Positions 40,989-50,318 of a DNA stretch of 64,000 bases are shown piece after piece (position 1 is the first letter of the stretch; each line of letters begins with the position of its first letter). The notes under the pieces are model-generated. The model saw only the letters and a program-made list of their open reading frames with translations. It was not told the DNA's origin and did no database searches. Source of the DNA: Shewanella pneumatophori (GTDB taxonomy: Bacteria > Pseudomonadota > Gammaproteobacteria > Enterobacterales > Shewanellaceae); contig NZ_JAKILB010000002.1 in the NCBI RefSeq assembly GCF_023283895.1, positions 474,425-538,424 on the forward strand, read 5' to 3'. The translations under genes were made by a program, and so were the position numbers.

Positions 40989-41681
40989 GTGCGTTTAGAT
41001 AAATTTATTTGTGAGTCAACTTCACATTCTCGTGTTTCTGCCAAAAAAGCACTACATCGTGGCGATGTAACTTGTAATGGCGAAGTGGTTAAAAACTCAG
41101 GCTTTAAGGTCACTGATGAGCATGAGATCCGCCTAGAGGGTGAGCTGCTAACTATTATTGGCCCGCGCTTTATCATGTTAAACAAGCCTGTTGATACAAT
41201 TTGCTCAACAATTGATGAAGAATACCAGTCAGTTATTAGCTTGCTTGACGTTATCCGCCCTGAAGATTTACATATTGCTGGCCGTTTAGATGCAGACACT
41301 ACAGGTCTGGTGCTAATTACGACTGATGGTCAGTGGTCACATAAAATTACTTCGCCAAAGAAAGAGTGCGGCAAGCGTTATTTATTAGAAACAGCAGAGC
41401 CACTGACTGACGATTTAGTGCAGCAGTTTAGAGATGGTGTACAGCTTAATAATGAAGATGGTTTAACTAAGCCTGCAGAGCTTGAAATCTTAGGCTCGAA
41501 TCAAGCACGTTTAACGATTACTGAAGGTAAGTACCATCAAGTAAAGCGTATGCTGGCAGCTGTTGGCAATAAAGTGACTAAACTGCACCGTGAAAGTGTA
41601 GGGGCAATTGAACTTGATGCTGAGCTTGAACTGGGTGAGTGGCGCTATTTAACTGATGCAGAGATTAAATCTGTTAAATAA
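40989..41681 (+). CDS. rsuA: 16S rRNA pseudouridine(516) synthase RsuA
   Basis: 230 aa, the length of the family. An N-terminal S4 RNA-binding domain (RLDKFICESTSHSRVSAKKALHRGDVTCNG, residues 2-48) is followed by the catalytic domain with HIAGRLDADTTGLVLITTDG, holding the catalytic Asp of GRLDxDTTGL, and GKYHQVKRMLAAVGNKVTKLHRESVG. It makes pseudouridine 516 in 16S rRNA. The start is GTG 40989; no ATG lies nearby in frame, and the RLDKFI start matches the family. Monocistronic. Confidence 0.95.
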   Translation: MRLDKFICESTSHSRVSAKKALHRGDVTCNGEVVKNSGFKVTDEHEIRLEGELLTIIGPRFIMLNKPVDTICSTIDEEYQSVISLLDVIRPEDLHIAGRLDADTTGLVLITTDGQWSHKITSPKKECGKRYLLETAEPLTDDLVQQFRDGVQLNNEDGLTKPAELEILGSNQARLTITEGKYHQVKRMLAAVGNKVTKLHRESVGAIELDAELELGEWRYLTDAEIKSVK

Positions 41682-41752
41682 AGCTATTATAGCGACAAAG
41701 ATTAGTAAGCAAGTGTTTAGCAAGTCAGTTAATCGTTCTCGTGCTAAAAAAA

Positions 41753-41770
41753 GGCCCTCATTTGAGGGCC
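41753..41770 (-). terminator. Terminator of the S8 protease gene (shared with rsuA region)
   Basis: GGCCCTCA / TGAGGGCC hairpin with a T-run on the minus strand; it lies between convergent rsuA and the S8 protease. Confidence 0.8.
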
Positions 41771-41844
41771 GAAGAAAATAAGGTTAAGCGTTGTGAAAAC
41801 AATGAAAACGTTTACTTAACCTTAGTACTCTAAAAATCTTGGTA

Positions 41845-44800
41845 TTAATGCAGTTTTTTACGACCAGCTGCAAATAAGCCAAGTAATGCAAGACCTAAGA
41901 AACCTAAACTACCACCACTTGAATCCGTCTCCGGTGCAGGCTCAGCCACCTCTGGTTGTGGCGTACTTGTTGTCGGTTCGGTTCCGTCAGAATTAACGGT
42001 AAGCATAAAACTTGTGCTAACCGCATCATTCGGGAAAGCCATATCGTGGGCTGTTACGCTCACCATAGTTTCACCATGCCAATCAGTATCAGGAGTTAGT
42101 GTCACCATATTGCCTTCAACCGTTGCAGTCACGTTGTCTGCAGCTACTTGAATGCCATTAGCGGTGTTCTCTTTGTCTTGTACCATGACTTCAAAGCTGA
42201 TGCTGTTGTTCTCATCAACGCTCATGTTACTCAGTGCACCAATCGCAAGGTTTGATGGCACGTTAAGTGAAGTACTGGTAGTGATGCTGTCGCTACCTGT
42301 GTAGTCGCTATCTACAGCAATTTGTAGATCTTGACCTACGCTGGCTGCACCAACACGTACAGAGAATGACAGATCAATGGCTGTTTGCTCAGGACCGAAG
42401 TAGTTAGCACAAACCACTAGACCTTCTGAGATTTTTTCATCGACATCATCAAAAGCAAAACTTGAACCACTGTAACCGTATGCTGGACCAAAGGTGCCGC
42501 GTGGACCATGGAAACCATGCAGACCGATTGAGCCTAAGTGCGACTTCTGACCACTGATTTTATCGTAGGCAAAAATAAACTCATGCTCACCTGCTGCAAA
42601 GTTAAGCTCTGTAGAGGCAAGGAGCTCAAAGCTATAACGCGCATCGTAGTCAGGATCGAAGTTAACACCAAAGGCAAACTCTTGACGCATGTTGTCCCAC
42701 TCAACGATTAAGTAACGACCGTCAGTTGTCGAGGCAAGCGATACACCATCGTAAGACTCTGTGTTCAAGTTGAACTCAGGCATGATCATGCCATCGCCTC
42801 GCCAAAGTGGCGCTATAACTGTATCTGGGAAGAATTGCCCATCCATTGGGAAGTGCAATGACCAGAACAGTGGCATGCTGTCTAACTGAATGAAACCACC
42901 TGGTGAAATAGATAAAACATCTTCTTCCATGTAGTCAGGGTTGTTGTTATAAAGCGGGATCCTATCGATACCAAATAGACTAAGTGGAATAGTTAAGATC
43001 TCATTGGCGCGGCCGCTAATTGCAAACTCTGGCTCAATATTAGCTTCTTTATACAAGTCTAAGTAATACGGATTTGAACCTACAGGAACGCGACAGGTTA
43101 AGTCATTTTCACTGGTAGTAAATTGATACTCTCGGGCTTGTGTATTACTGGCTTGCTGCATAGTTGCAAGATTAATTTGGTTACCTTCAACTGTCAGCGA
43201 ATCGGCCAAGTCTTGGTTATTACTGCTAGCCATTACTGAATCTGCTACTAGCTGTAAGCCGTCTGGTAGGGCTATCCGCATGTTGGCATCACGCTCAAGA
43301 CCTAACATGTTTGGTGCTAATTGTACGTTTACTTGAACAATGTCACCTTCTTTAGCTTGCTGCTGGCTGGTGCTAATCATCAGGTCGTCACCGGCATGGA
43401 CTAAGTTAAGCGCCATCTTGCCAAGATTACCGACATTGTCAGCGCTATTACCTACTTCAACTAAACCGTAAAAACGCTCACCTTTGGTTGCACCATCCAG
43501 TGACCAGTTCATGGCTAGGTTGTAAGGATCAATACCATTGGTTGTTTGTGGGCCAGTGACGCTTAGATCGCCATTGTCTGTGCTTGGAATAACCGCAAGG
43601 CTGGTAGTGATGCTATCTAATGTGTCTTCTTCATCACCCCAAGGACGTTTGAAGTTACCTAACATTGCCCAATAGCGACCAGGCATCGGATTATTAATTG
43701 CGCAGTAGTCTTGTACATCGGTAAACGAATAACAGATTGCTTCGTCGTACCATTCAACCAGACCATTTTCATTGAGATCCATACCGATATCGAGTGAGCT
43801 TGCAGCAGCTTTATCTTGCGATACCTGCTCCCAAACTATGCGAGCGGTTCCTTCTGGTACATCGAAGAAGTGAACGTTAATACCTGGGTTATTGGCTATT
43901 GTTTGAGGATCTTCAAAGTCGATATAAGCAGCACTCAGTTGACTTTCAACAACATTACCCGCGGTTAAACCATGAACTTTAACATTCAGTTCAGCGATCT
44001 CTTTAGTCATGAGTTCTGGAGTTAATAACGTACCGTTATCGCGATGGATAAGGCCTGATACGATTTCAGGTAGGGTTGAGCCGCTAAAGCTGGCTATAAC
44101 CGGTAAGTACTGATCTGGAATCGATGTATTTGCAGGGGTTAGATTGACCTTACCAAATAAATCTAGATTAGCAGAACTTGCATTTACTGAGGTTACGTCA
44201 AGTACTTTTGCCGTGACCATGATGCTCTGTGTTTCACCAGCTTTTACCGTAAAGGTTTTTGGGTGAACATCTAGCTCTAAGAATGGCGCGCCATCCATAT
44301 CTAGGACCTCAGTATCAACAGTCCATTCGCCGTCTTGAGTTGCGGTAAAAGTACGCATCCAAGTACAAGTGCTCTTACACTCTGCATTGACTAGATATGG
44401 TACGTTTAGTGCCGTAACATCACCGCCTTCCATTGGGTTAGCTGCGCGGTAGTTGTCACCATTTTCATCCATTACTAGACCGGCTTTTACAGCACGGGCA
44501 ACATTGATAACACCGCTACCCATTTGGTGGAAGGTCGCAGTTTCAAGTGTTGGTGGATAATCGTTGTTATAGGCTTTACCTGATTGTGCCGTCATCATTA
44601 ATGCTGACTGGATCATTGCGGGTGTCCACTGAGGGTGCGCTTGAGTCAGTAAAGCTAGGGCGCCGGCTACATGAGGGCCAGACATTGAGGTACCGCTAAT
44701 CGCGACATAGTCACTTGGTGCAGGGTACAGGCTAAATGGCATTTCATCTGAATAAGCTGCAAATACATCGACTCCAGGTGCTGATACATTCGGTACCATA

Positions 44801-46752
44801 GTATTAGGGTTGGTGGTACTTGGCCCACGAGAAGAGAAGTTAGCTAAAATATCGGCTTCGCGCTCGCTTGCTGTTATTTCTGATTCATAAATACTGATTT
44901 GCGGGGTTGCAGTTGAATTGGCAACCCAATCAACTAATGCATTACCTGCATCATAATCGACGTGCATACCCGGGATTGGGAACGGGTTTAAGTTTAGGCT
45001 GTTACCGCCTTGACCATCATCCCAAGAGATAGCGTTATAAAGGATTACGCCACCTGCGCCGCCTTCAGCGACATTGATTCCCTTTTGTACACGGGCAATG
45101 TCGCCACGCTTACAAAGTACAATGTCGTTGCTATCGAATGTACCTTCCGCAAATGGCTCTAAACAGAGACCATCGCCAAAGTTTGCTGCATCGACTAAGT
45201 TACCGGTAAAGTCGCCTGTGATGCCGTAACCTTCAATATCATCAGGGGCATTGTCGCCAACATAATCACTAATACGGCCTGCGATAGGCTCAATTTGACG
45301 GCCATGAGTGCTGGCCGCAACTGAGGTTAACCAAGGTGATACATGGTCAATATAAGATGGACCATACTGGCCCCAGTTACCTGCTGACGCAGCAACAGAG
45401 ATACCGGCTTCACGTGCAGAGAGAAACGCCATTTCAATGGCATCGTACCAAGGTAGTGATTCAAGGCCACCAATTGAGAAGTTGATAACATCAACGCCAT
45501 CAACAATGGCATCTTCAATTGCTGCTACGAGTGCATCGCCCGGGCAGCCACCGAAGGTTTCGCCAAATGAGCCACCGCCTGGGTAACAAACCTGGTAAGC
45601 GATAATATTGGCACGTGGTGCAACACCTGAAATTTCAGGGAACACTAGTGGCGTATCGAAACCGTCAGACTTTTCTTCCATCCCCGCTAGCTGGTAAGCG
45701 ACATTTTTTAATACGTTACCCGCAACAGTACCAGCGGTGTGAGAACCGTGACCATTGTAATCTTCACCTGTAGGGGCACGTTTGTAGTCGACTTCCCATT
45801 CAGGGATGTCTGGTTGGAAGATAGGATCTTTAAAGGTGTCAGTAATGATGTCGTATGAACGTACACCAATTAATTTACTGTTACACATATTTGGATATTC
45901 AACACAGTCACCAACAAAGTTGCCTTCGCCGAGTGGGTTACTGTGAACATAACCATCGCCGGAAACGGCTGCAAATGATGGGTGATCAGAGTTAATACCA
46001 GTATCGATAATACCGGCAACAATACCTTCACCGCGCATTTCTACACTATTTGGTACACCGTTTCCTCGCCAAATCATATCGGCACCGATGTGCTTTGGGC
46101 CGACATCAGTAAACAGTTTATATTCTTTAGCGCGAGTCACTGCTTTTACACCTGGCAATTCGGCGACTTTAGCCGCTTCATGCTGGCTTAGACTCATAGT
46201 CATACCATTTAGCGCCACATTAAAGCGACGTTTAATTTCTGCGCGAGGTGCTACGGCTCTGATTTTGCTGGCAGTAACATCTTGGCTCTCTGTAAGGAAG
46301 TTTCGATAGTTTTTAACGGCATCACTGTTAATATCTAGAGTGCCAAAACGCTCATTACTGCGCATTGAAGGTTGCTTGCTACGCGGTGATGTTGCGGCGT
46401 AATCGGGGCGTTCACCTTGGTAAAGTGCGATAGGTGAATCCATTAATTGAATAATGTAAGTGTGTTCACCTTCGATTTCGTCTTCCCATACAAACTGTGC
46501 TTTATGGCTGCTGCCTTTAGCTGCACGGTGGACGTTCATGCCTACTTGGCCAGGGCGATTTGCTTGGTTTACGCCAGGATGCTTGGGTTTATTCTTATAT
46601 TGTTCGATTTGCTCTGGCGTTAGCTTGATACCGATGAGGTCTTCATTGCCACCATTTTTGGTATCTACTGATAACGGGTTAGCGACAAGTGTCCCTAAGC
46701 CTGTAGCATATAACGCTGCGAGCGTGACTATGCTAATTTTTTTGAGTTTCAT
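41845..46752 (-). CDS. Giant subtilisin-like serine protease with GlyGly-CTERM
   Basis: Secreted S8 protease of 1635 aa. Signal peptide at residues 1-26; an inhibitor_I9-like propeptide; the catalytic triad in DTGINSDHPSF (Asp about 250), NGHGSHTAGTVAGN (His about 334) and AISGTSMSGPHVAGALALL (Ser about 687). A PA-type insertion (IVLCKRGDIARVQKGINVAEGGAGGVILYN) splits the catalytic domain. Then come long beta-rich regions, and the C-terminal sorting tag (GGSLGFLGLALLGLFAAGRKKLH), a GlyGly-CTERM signal processed by rhombosortase. The start ATG 46752 has an AAGGA ribosome-binding site; upstream in-frame codons are not signal-like. Probably cell-surface attached and then released through type II secretion. 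Confidence 0.94.
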   Translation of the reverse strand: MKLKKISIVTLAALYATGLGTLVANPLSVDTKNGGNEDLIGIKLTPEQIEQYKNKPKHPGVNQANRPGQVGMNVHRAAKGSSHKAQFVWEDEIEGEHTYIIQLMDSPIALYQGERPDYAATSPRSKQPSMRSNERFGTLDINSDAVKNYRNFLTESQDVTASKIRAVAPRAEIKRRFNVALNGMTMSLSQHEAAKVAELPGVKAVTRAKEYKLFTDVGPKHIGADMIWRGNGVPNSVEMRGEGIVAGIIDTGINSDHPSFAAVSGDGYVHSNPLGEGNFVGDCVEYPNMCNSKLIGVRSYDIITDTFKDPIFQPDIPEWEVDYKRAPTGEDYNGHGSHTAGTVAGNVLKNVAYQLAGMEEKSDGFDTPLVFPEISGVAPRANIIAYQVCYPGGGSFGETFGGCPGDALVAAIEDAIVDGVDVINFSIGGLESLPWYDAIEMAFLSAREAGISVAASAGNWGQYGPSYIDHVSPWLTSVAASTHGRQIEPIAGRISDYVGDNAPDDIEGYGITGDFTGNLVDAANFGDGLCLEPFAEGTFDSNDIVLCKRGDIARVQKGINVAEGGAGGVILYNAISWDDGQGGNSLNLNPFPIPGMHVDYDAGNALVDWVANSTATPQISIYESEITASEREADILANFSSRGPSTTNPNTMVPNVSAPGVDVFAAYSDEMPFSLYPAPSDYVAISGTSMSGPHVAGALALLTQAHPQWTPAMIQSALMMTAQSGKAYNNDYPPTLETATFHQMGSGVINVARAVKAGLVMDENGDNYRAANPMEGGDVTALNVPYLVNAECKSTCTWMRTFTATQDGEWTVDTEVLDMDGAPFLELDVHPKTFTVKAGETQSIMVTAKVLDVTSVNASSANLDLFGKVNLTPANTSIPDQYLPVIASFSGSTLPEIVSGLIHRDNGTLLTPELMTKEIAELNVKVHGLTAGNVVESQLSAAYIDFEDPQTIANNPGINVHFFDVPEGTARIVWEQVSQDKAAASSLDIGMDLNENGLVEWYDEAICYSFTDVQDYCAINNPMPGRYWAMLGNFKRPWGDEEDTLDSITTSLAVIPSTDNGDLSVTGPQTTNGIDPYNLAMNWSLDGATKGERFYGLVEVGNSADNVGNLGKMALNLVHAGDDLMISTSQQQAKEGDIVQVNVQLAPNMLGLERDANMRIALPDGLQLVADSVMASSNNQDLADSLTVEGNQINLATMQQASNTQAREYQFTTSENDLTCRVPVGSNPYYLDLYKEANIEPEFAISGRANEILTIPLSLFGIDRIPLYNNNPDYMEEDVLSISPGGFIQLDSMPLFWSLHFPMDGQFFPDTVIAPLWRGDGMIMPEFNLNTESYDGVSLASTTDGRYLIVEWDNMRQEFAFGVNFDPDYDARYSFELLASTELNFAAGEHEFIFAYDKISGQKSHLGSIGLHGFHGPRGTFGPAYGYSGSSFAFDDVDEKISEGLVVCANYFGPEQTAIDLSFSVRVGAASVGQDLQIAVDSDYTGSDSITTSTSLNVPSNLAIGALSNMSVDENNSISFEVMVQDKENTANGIQVAADNVTATVEGNMVTLTPDTDWHGETMVSVTAHDMAFPNDAVSTSFMLTVNSDGTEPTTSTPQPEVAEPAPETDSSGGSLGFLGLALLGLFAAGRKKLH

Positions 46753-47038
46753 GGTCCATTCCTTGTTATTTGTTGTTGCGTGGTTGTTAATCACGCTGTG
46801 TTTTTTTAACGGTGGAGGACCATTTAGAGCTAATGCGTTATGCGTATTAGCTTATGCGTATTTTGTATACACTTTAGTTTTTGTTAATATATTATTTATA
46901 AATAACAATCAGTTGGGTTTTTTGTTGATATGTTTTTTTTGCATCAGTTCTGATACAAGTTGTAACAGCGGCTGGCTTGTCCACGATTTTCAACCTCTGT
47001 ATGTTGTTAATTTGTTAACTGTTGGCTTTGGATGAGTC

Positions 47039-47944
47039 ATGATTGAATTTAGGCATTTAAGAAATTTTACTGTGTTGGCTCAAGAGGGAAATTACCAAAA
47101 GGCAGCGCAGCGATTGAATTTAGCTCAACCATCATTGAGCCGCAGTATTCAAAGGCTAGAAGATCTGCTCGGCACTGAATTATTGAATCGCGGGCATCAG
47201 GCGATGTCGCTAACTGCGTCAGGCGAGCTGGTTCTCAGTCATAGTGAAGAGATTATTCAGGGGGTAGATACCCTGAGAAAAGAGCTGCAGTATTTGCAAG
47301 GCAAAAGTAGTGGCCATTTAGCTATTGGTGCGAGCCCTGTTCCTGCTAATACAATTCTAGGGCCGACAATTGGCCGTTTTATTGATCGCTTCCCTGATGT
47401 ACATGTTGAACTTTCAGAAGGTACTTGGCAGCATAATTTAACTAAGCTTATGCAAGGTAAATTATCTTTGCTGGTTACTGACGTTAAGGGGGAGGAAATT
47501 GGCAACGAAGCATTGGTTCAGAGCTTTAATTTACCTTCTTATAATGCGGTTTTTTGCGCCCGTAAAGATCATCCATTAGCAGGTAAATCGACACTAACAT
47601 TAGCTGATATTAGAAAGTTTCCTTTGGCTATTCCTAGAAACTTACCTGCTGGTGTATTGGATATGTTTGGCGATCTTTTTTTTCAATACCGCAGTGACTT
47701 TTCAGGTTTGCTCCATTACGACGCATTCCCGCCTATTATTGGCGCGATTCAGCATTCACAAATGTTAGCTTTGACTCCGCAAGTTGCACTACTCGATGAG
47801 AGCATTAGAAATGAGCTACATATTTTTACTCCGCAAGATATGCCGCAACTTGATGTATGTTTTAGTGTCGTAATGCTAAGAACACAAAGCAGCATTGCCG
47901 CTAAACGCTTTTTGCAGTTAATGCTCTCAGGTGTCGTGGAGTAA
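47039..47944 (+). CDS. LysR-family transcriptional regulator
   Basis: 301-aa LysR regulator, HTH at residues 1-60 (MIEFRHLRNFTVLAQEGNYQKAAQRLNLAQPSLSRSIQRLEDLLGTELLNR) and an effector domain with GHLAIGASPVPANTILGPTIGRFIDRFPDV. It is divergent from the giant S8 protease, with about 285 bp between their starts, so it may control that gene, but it could act elsewhere. No metabolic gene is adjacent to hint at the inducer. Start is ATG 47039. Terminator downstream. Confidence 0.9.
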   Translation: MIEFRHLRNFTVLAQEGNYQKAAQRLNLAQPSLSRSIQRLEDLLGTELLNRGHQAMSLTASGELVLSHSEEIIQGVDTLRKELQYLQGKSSGHLAIGASPVPANTILGPTIGRFIDRFPDVHVELSEGTWQHNLTKLMQGKLSLLVTDVKGEEIGNEALVQSFNLPSYNAVFCARKDHPLAGKSTLTLADIRKFPLAIPRNLPAGVLDMFGDLFFQYRSDFSGLLHYDAFPPIIGAIQHSQMLALTPQVALLDESIRNELHIFTPQDMPQLDVCFSVVMLRTQSSIAAKRFLQLMLSGVVE

Positions 47945-47960
47945 TAAGAGGTATTGAAAT

Positions 47961-47999
47961 GCCCTATAAGTTGCAGCGTGAGAGTGACTTATAGGGCTT
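47961..47999 (+). terminator. Terminator after the LysR gene
   Basis: GCCCTATAAG / CTTATAGGGC hairpin with an 18-nt loop and TTTTGTTT tail. Confidence 0.75.
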
Positions 48000-48046
48000 T
48001 TGTTTATCTAGCATTGTTATTAATATTTACCGGCTAAAAATTGAGG

Positions 48047-48988
48047 CTATTTTGCTAATTCAATTTTACCGCTGATAGTAGAGACATTGAGCTCTGCATT
48101 GCCATTGCCTGTTTGAAATTTTAGGTAACTCTGCGGTGAGTACTTTGCTTTTGATACAAGATCGTTTGTTAGCTTATTGATAATTTTTCCGCCGGGTCCA
48201 CCATTGATATCAACGTTCACATCGGCGGCACTTAAGAACTTAATCTCAATGTCGCCACTTACACTTCCAAGGGTGGCACTTTCAGTAAGAGTATTCAGTG
48301 ATAACTCAAGATCGCCACTCACTGTTTTGATATTGAGGCTATCCACGTTTGCTAGTGCGATAGTGGCATCACCAGAGACCGATTCTACTGATACTTTGTT
48401 AGCCTGAGTATCAGCGGTAAGTTCACCACTTACGAGTTGGTAACGTAACGAGCCACTACTTTGCGTGTCTTTAATATCACCCGATACCGTTTGTAAGCTG
48501 ACTTTTCCGCTTAAACTACGGCTCAATATATCCCCTGATACGGTTTGTAATGCGGCTTTTTGTTGTAAGTTGTTGGCTTTTATATTGCCGCTAACTGAGC
48601 TGATATTAAGCTTACCAGCCAATGAATCTAGCGCATAATCGGCTGATACCCCCTCTGCATGCAGCTTTAGCTGACTTGGCAGAGTAATGGTGAGTACTGA
48701 ACCGTCTTTATTGCTGCCACTATATTGGCGTGGCAACTTATCTTCAATGGTCACCTTGTTACCGCTAACATTGAAAATAAAACCTTGGCTAAGTTCATCG
48801 AGGGTGCCGCTGACGGCGATTTCATTTTTATCCCAAGATTTAAAAGTGACGTTACCGCGCTGCACCTTAACCTTAACGCTTGGGTCTGCTTGTACGCTTT
48901 GCTGCTGCTGAATACGCTCCGCTGCAAATGCACTTTGGCAAAGAAGTAGCGTGCTAATTGTTAAAGCACTAATCAGTTTATGGGTCAT
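48047..48988 (-). CDS. DUF4097 repeat protein, probably periplasmic
   Basis: 313 aa with a signal peptide (KLISALTISTLLLCQSAFA). The body is made of about eight short repeats of roughly 20 residues, each with a VSGD or VSGE motif (for example NISSVSGNIKA, LQTVSGDILS, LQTVSGDIKD, VESVSGDATI, IKTVSGDLEL, LGSVSGDIEI), which would form a beta-solenoid. This is the DUF4097 family often found beside sigma/anti-sigma genes. It starts at ATG 48988, overlapping the stop of the upstream gene (ATGA), with an AAGGAG ribosome-binding site. Function unknown; export and co-operon suggest an envelope stress role. Confidence 0.87.
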   Translation of the reverse strand: MTHKLISALTISTLLLCQSAFAAERIQQQQSVQADPSVKVKVQRGNVTFKSWDKNEIAVSGTLDELSQGFIFNVSGNKVTIEDKLPRQYSGSNKDGSVLTITLPSQLKLHAEGVSADYALDSLAGKLNISSVSGNIKANNLQQKAALQTVSGDILSRSLSGKVSLQTVSGDIKDTQSSGSLRYQLVSGELTADTQANKVSVESVSGDATIALANVDSLNIKTVSGDLELSLNTLTESATLGSVSGDIEIKFLSAADVNVDINGGPGGKIINKLTNDLVSKAKYSPQSYLKFQTGNGNAELNVSTISGKIELAK

Positions 48989-49530
48989 ATTAAAGCTCCT
49001 TGAGATAATGGTGTAACTGGCAGAGATTGGCCTTGTTGGAGTAACTCGATTTCTTTTGCTTGAGTCCATAACCAAAGCTGCCAAAGTTCCTTGTCGTTGG
49101 GGGATTGTTGTAGTGCTTGGTAGATCTGTTCTGCCGCTTGTCTTAATTGTTTGATCCCTTCTTCGAGCGGATCGCTAAACTGGCTAGTTTGCCAATTTAC
49201 ATGTTGCTGCACACTTAATTGCTCAACCTGTTGTTGATGCTGTAACCGAATGTCAGCCAGAGTAGTGAGTAAGGCTGAACCTTCCGTCGTTGGTAACATA
49301 CTACTCTGCCAAATATTGCTACCTAATACTCCAGTCAGTAATAGGATGCTGGCAACCGCTAGACGACGCCATTGCTGCGAGCGTTTGCTGTTAGTTTGTT
49401 GAAACTCGCTTTTGTCGAGTTGCCTTTCAATGCCTAGCCAAAGATCTTGCTCGGGGGCGATCTCTTTCGGCGCTTGCTTTACTAGCTTTGCAAGCTGGCT
49501 ATCTAGGTTATTAATGTTTGCATGACTCAT
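48985..49530 (-). CDS. Putative anti-sigma factor-like membrane protein
   Basis: 181 aa with an N-terminal cytosolic part (NINNLDSQLAKLVKQAPKEIAPEQDLWLGIERQL), a transmembrane helix (about residues 57-73, RLAVASILLLTGVLGSNIW) and a helical periplasmic tail. The shape fits an anti-sigma factor for the ECF sigma gene just upstream, although I see no zinc-binding HxxxCxxC motif, so it is not a ZAS type. Start at ATG 49530; it overlaps the sigma gene by 20 bp and the DUF4097 gene by 4 bp. The anti-sigma call is by gene order. Confidence 0.65.
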   Translation of the reverse strand: MSHANINNLDSQLAKLVKQAPKEIAPEQDLWLGIERQLDKSEFQQTNSKRSQQWRRLAVASILLLTGVLGSNIWQSSMLPTTEGSALLTTLADIRLQHQQQVEQLSVQQHVNWQTSQFSDPLEEGIKQLRQAAEQIYQALQQSPNDKELWQLWLWTQAKEIELLQQGQSLPVTPLSQGALI

Positions 49531-50119
49531 ACTGGCCTCCATTATCTGCTGGGCCTATATTTTTGTTAGTTAACGAATGTTGACTCATTAGCTGTTGTAG
49601 TAATTTTTGCGCGCGGTGGTATTGAGCTTTACTGGTACCTGCGCTGATCCCCATTAAGCTGGCTACCTCTTCATGTTTGTAACCTTCGAGTGCATGTAGC
49701 ACGAATACAATACGAGCTCGCTCCGGCAGCTTAAGCAAGATCTTGTCGAGATCTTCATATTCATCACTAACCGAGTCGATATCGACTTCCTGACTGACAA
49801 AGCGAGCCCAAAATGAACGGTGTTTCTTCACACTTGATAGTGCCTGATTAACACTGAGACTATGCAGCCAAGTTGTAAACTGACTTTCACCGCGAAACAG
49901 AGGTAGCTTTTGCCAAAGCCTGACAAAGCAGTCTTGGGTAGCTTCCTCTGCTAGAGCGACTTGTCCTGTAATACGCAAACAAAGGGCATACACGCGCTGG
50001 TGGTGTATTTGGTATAGCTGCTTAAAGGCATGTTTATCACCTTGTTTGGCTTTGGCTATTAGTTCAGGTTCTTGAAGTTGAGCTAACTCCATTACCTGCT
50101 TTGTTGCGGTCACTGGCAT
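49511..50119 (-). CDS. ECF RNA polymerase sigma factor
   Basis: 202-aa sigma-70 family ECF factor. Region 2: AFKQLYQIHHQRVYALCLRITGQVALAEEATQDCFVRLWQKLPLFRGESQFTTWLHSLSVNQALS. Region 4: LPERARIVFVLHALEGYKHEEVASLMGISAGTSKAQYHRAQKLL. The linker is acidic. It is the first gene of a three-gene operon (sigma, anti-sigma-like, DUF4097) with overlaps at each junction. The regulon and signal are unknown; autoregulation is typical. Confidence 0.93.
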   Translation of the reverse strand: MPVTATKQVMELAQLQEPELIAKAKQGDKHAFKQLYQIHHQRVYALCLRITGQVALAEEATQDCFVRLWQKLPLFRGESQFTTWLHSLSVNQALSSVKKHRSFWARFVSQEVDIDSVSDEYEDLDKILLKLPERARIVFVLHALEGYKHEEVASLMGISAGTSKAQYHRAQKLLQQLMSQHSLTNKNIGPADNGGQYESCKH

Positions 50120-50274
50120 TTCCTTGTGCGCGGTCGATATATATAAGACATAGCCAATAGCTAAAAAGGTTTAAATGCAATAGAAATTATTTTTAGAGAT
50201 AGAGGCTAACTGAGTGTTGGCGCAGTATGTAAAAGGAAATTAGCGAATAATTTTAAGTTGTAGTAAAACAAAAG

Positions 50275-50302
50275 GAGCAATAGATGCTCCTTTTGTATGT
50301 GG
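50275..50302 (-). terminator. Terminator of the ornithine cyclodeaminase-family gene
   Basis: AAAAGGAGCA / TGCTCCTTTT hairpin followed by a short T-rich tail on the minus strand; about 20 bp after the gene's stop. Confidence 0.75.
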
Positions 50303-50318
50303 GAACAAGCCTAGCTTG

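Noticed and set aside
46460..47035. 191-codon plus-strand frame opposite the S8 protease start
   Set aside because: It lies antisense to the protease signal and propeptide and then crosses intergenic DNA; its translation looks like an antisense shadow.
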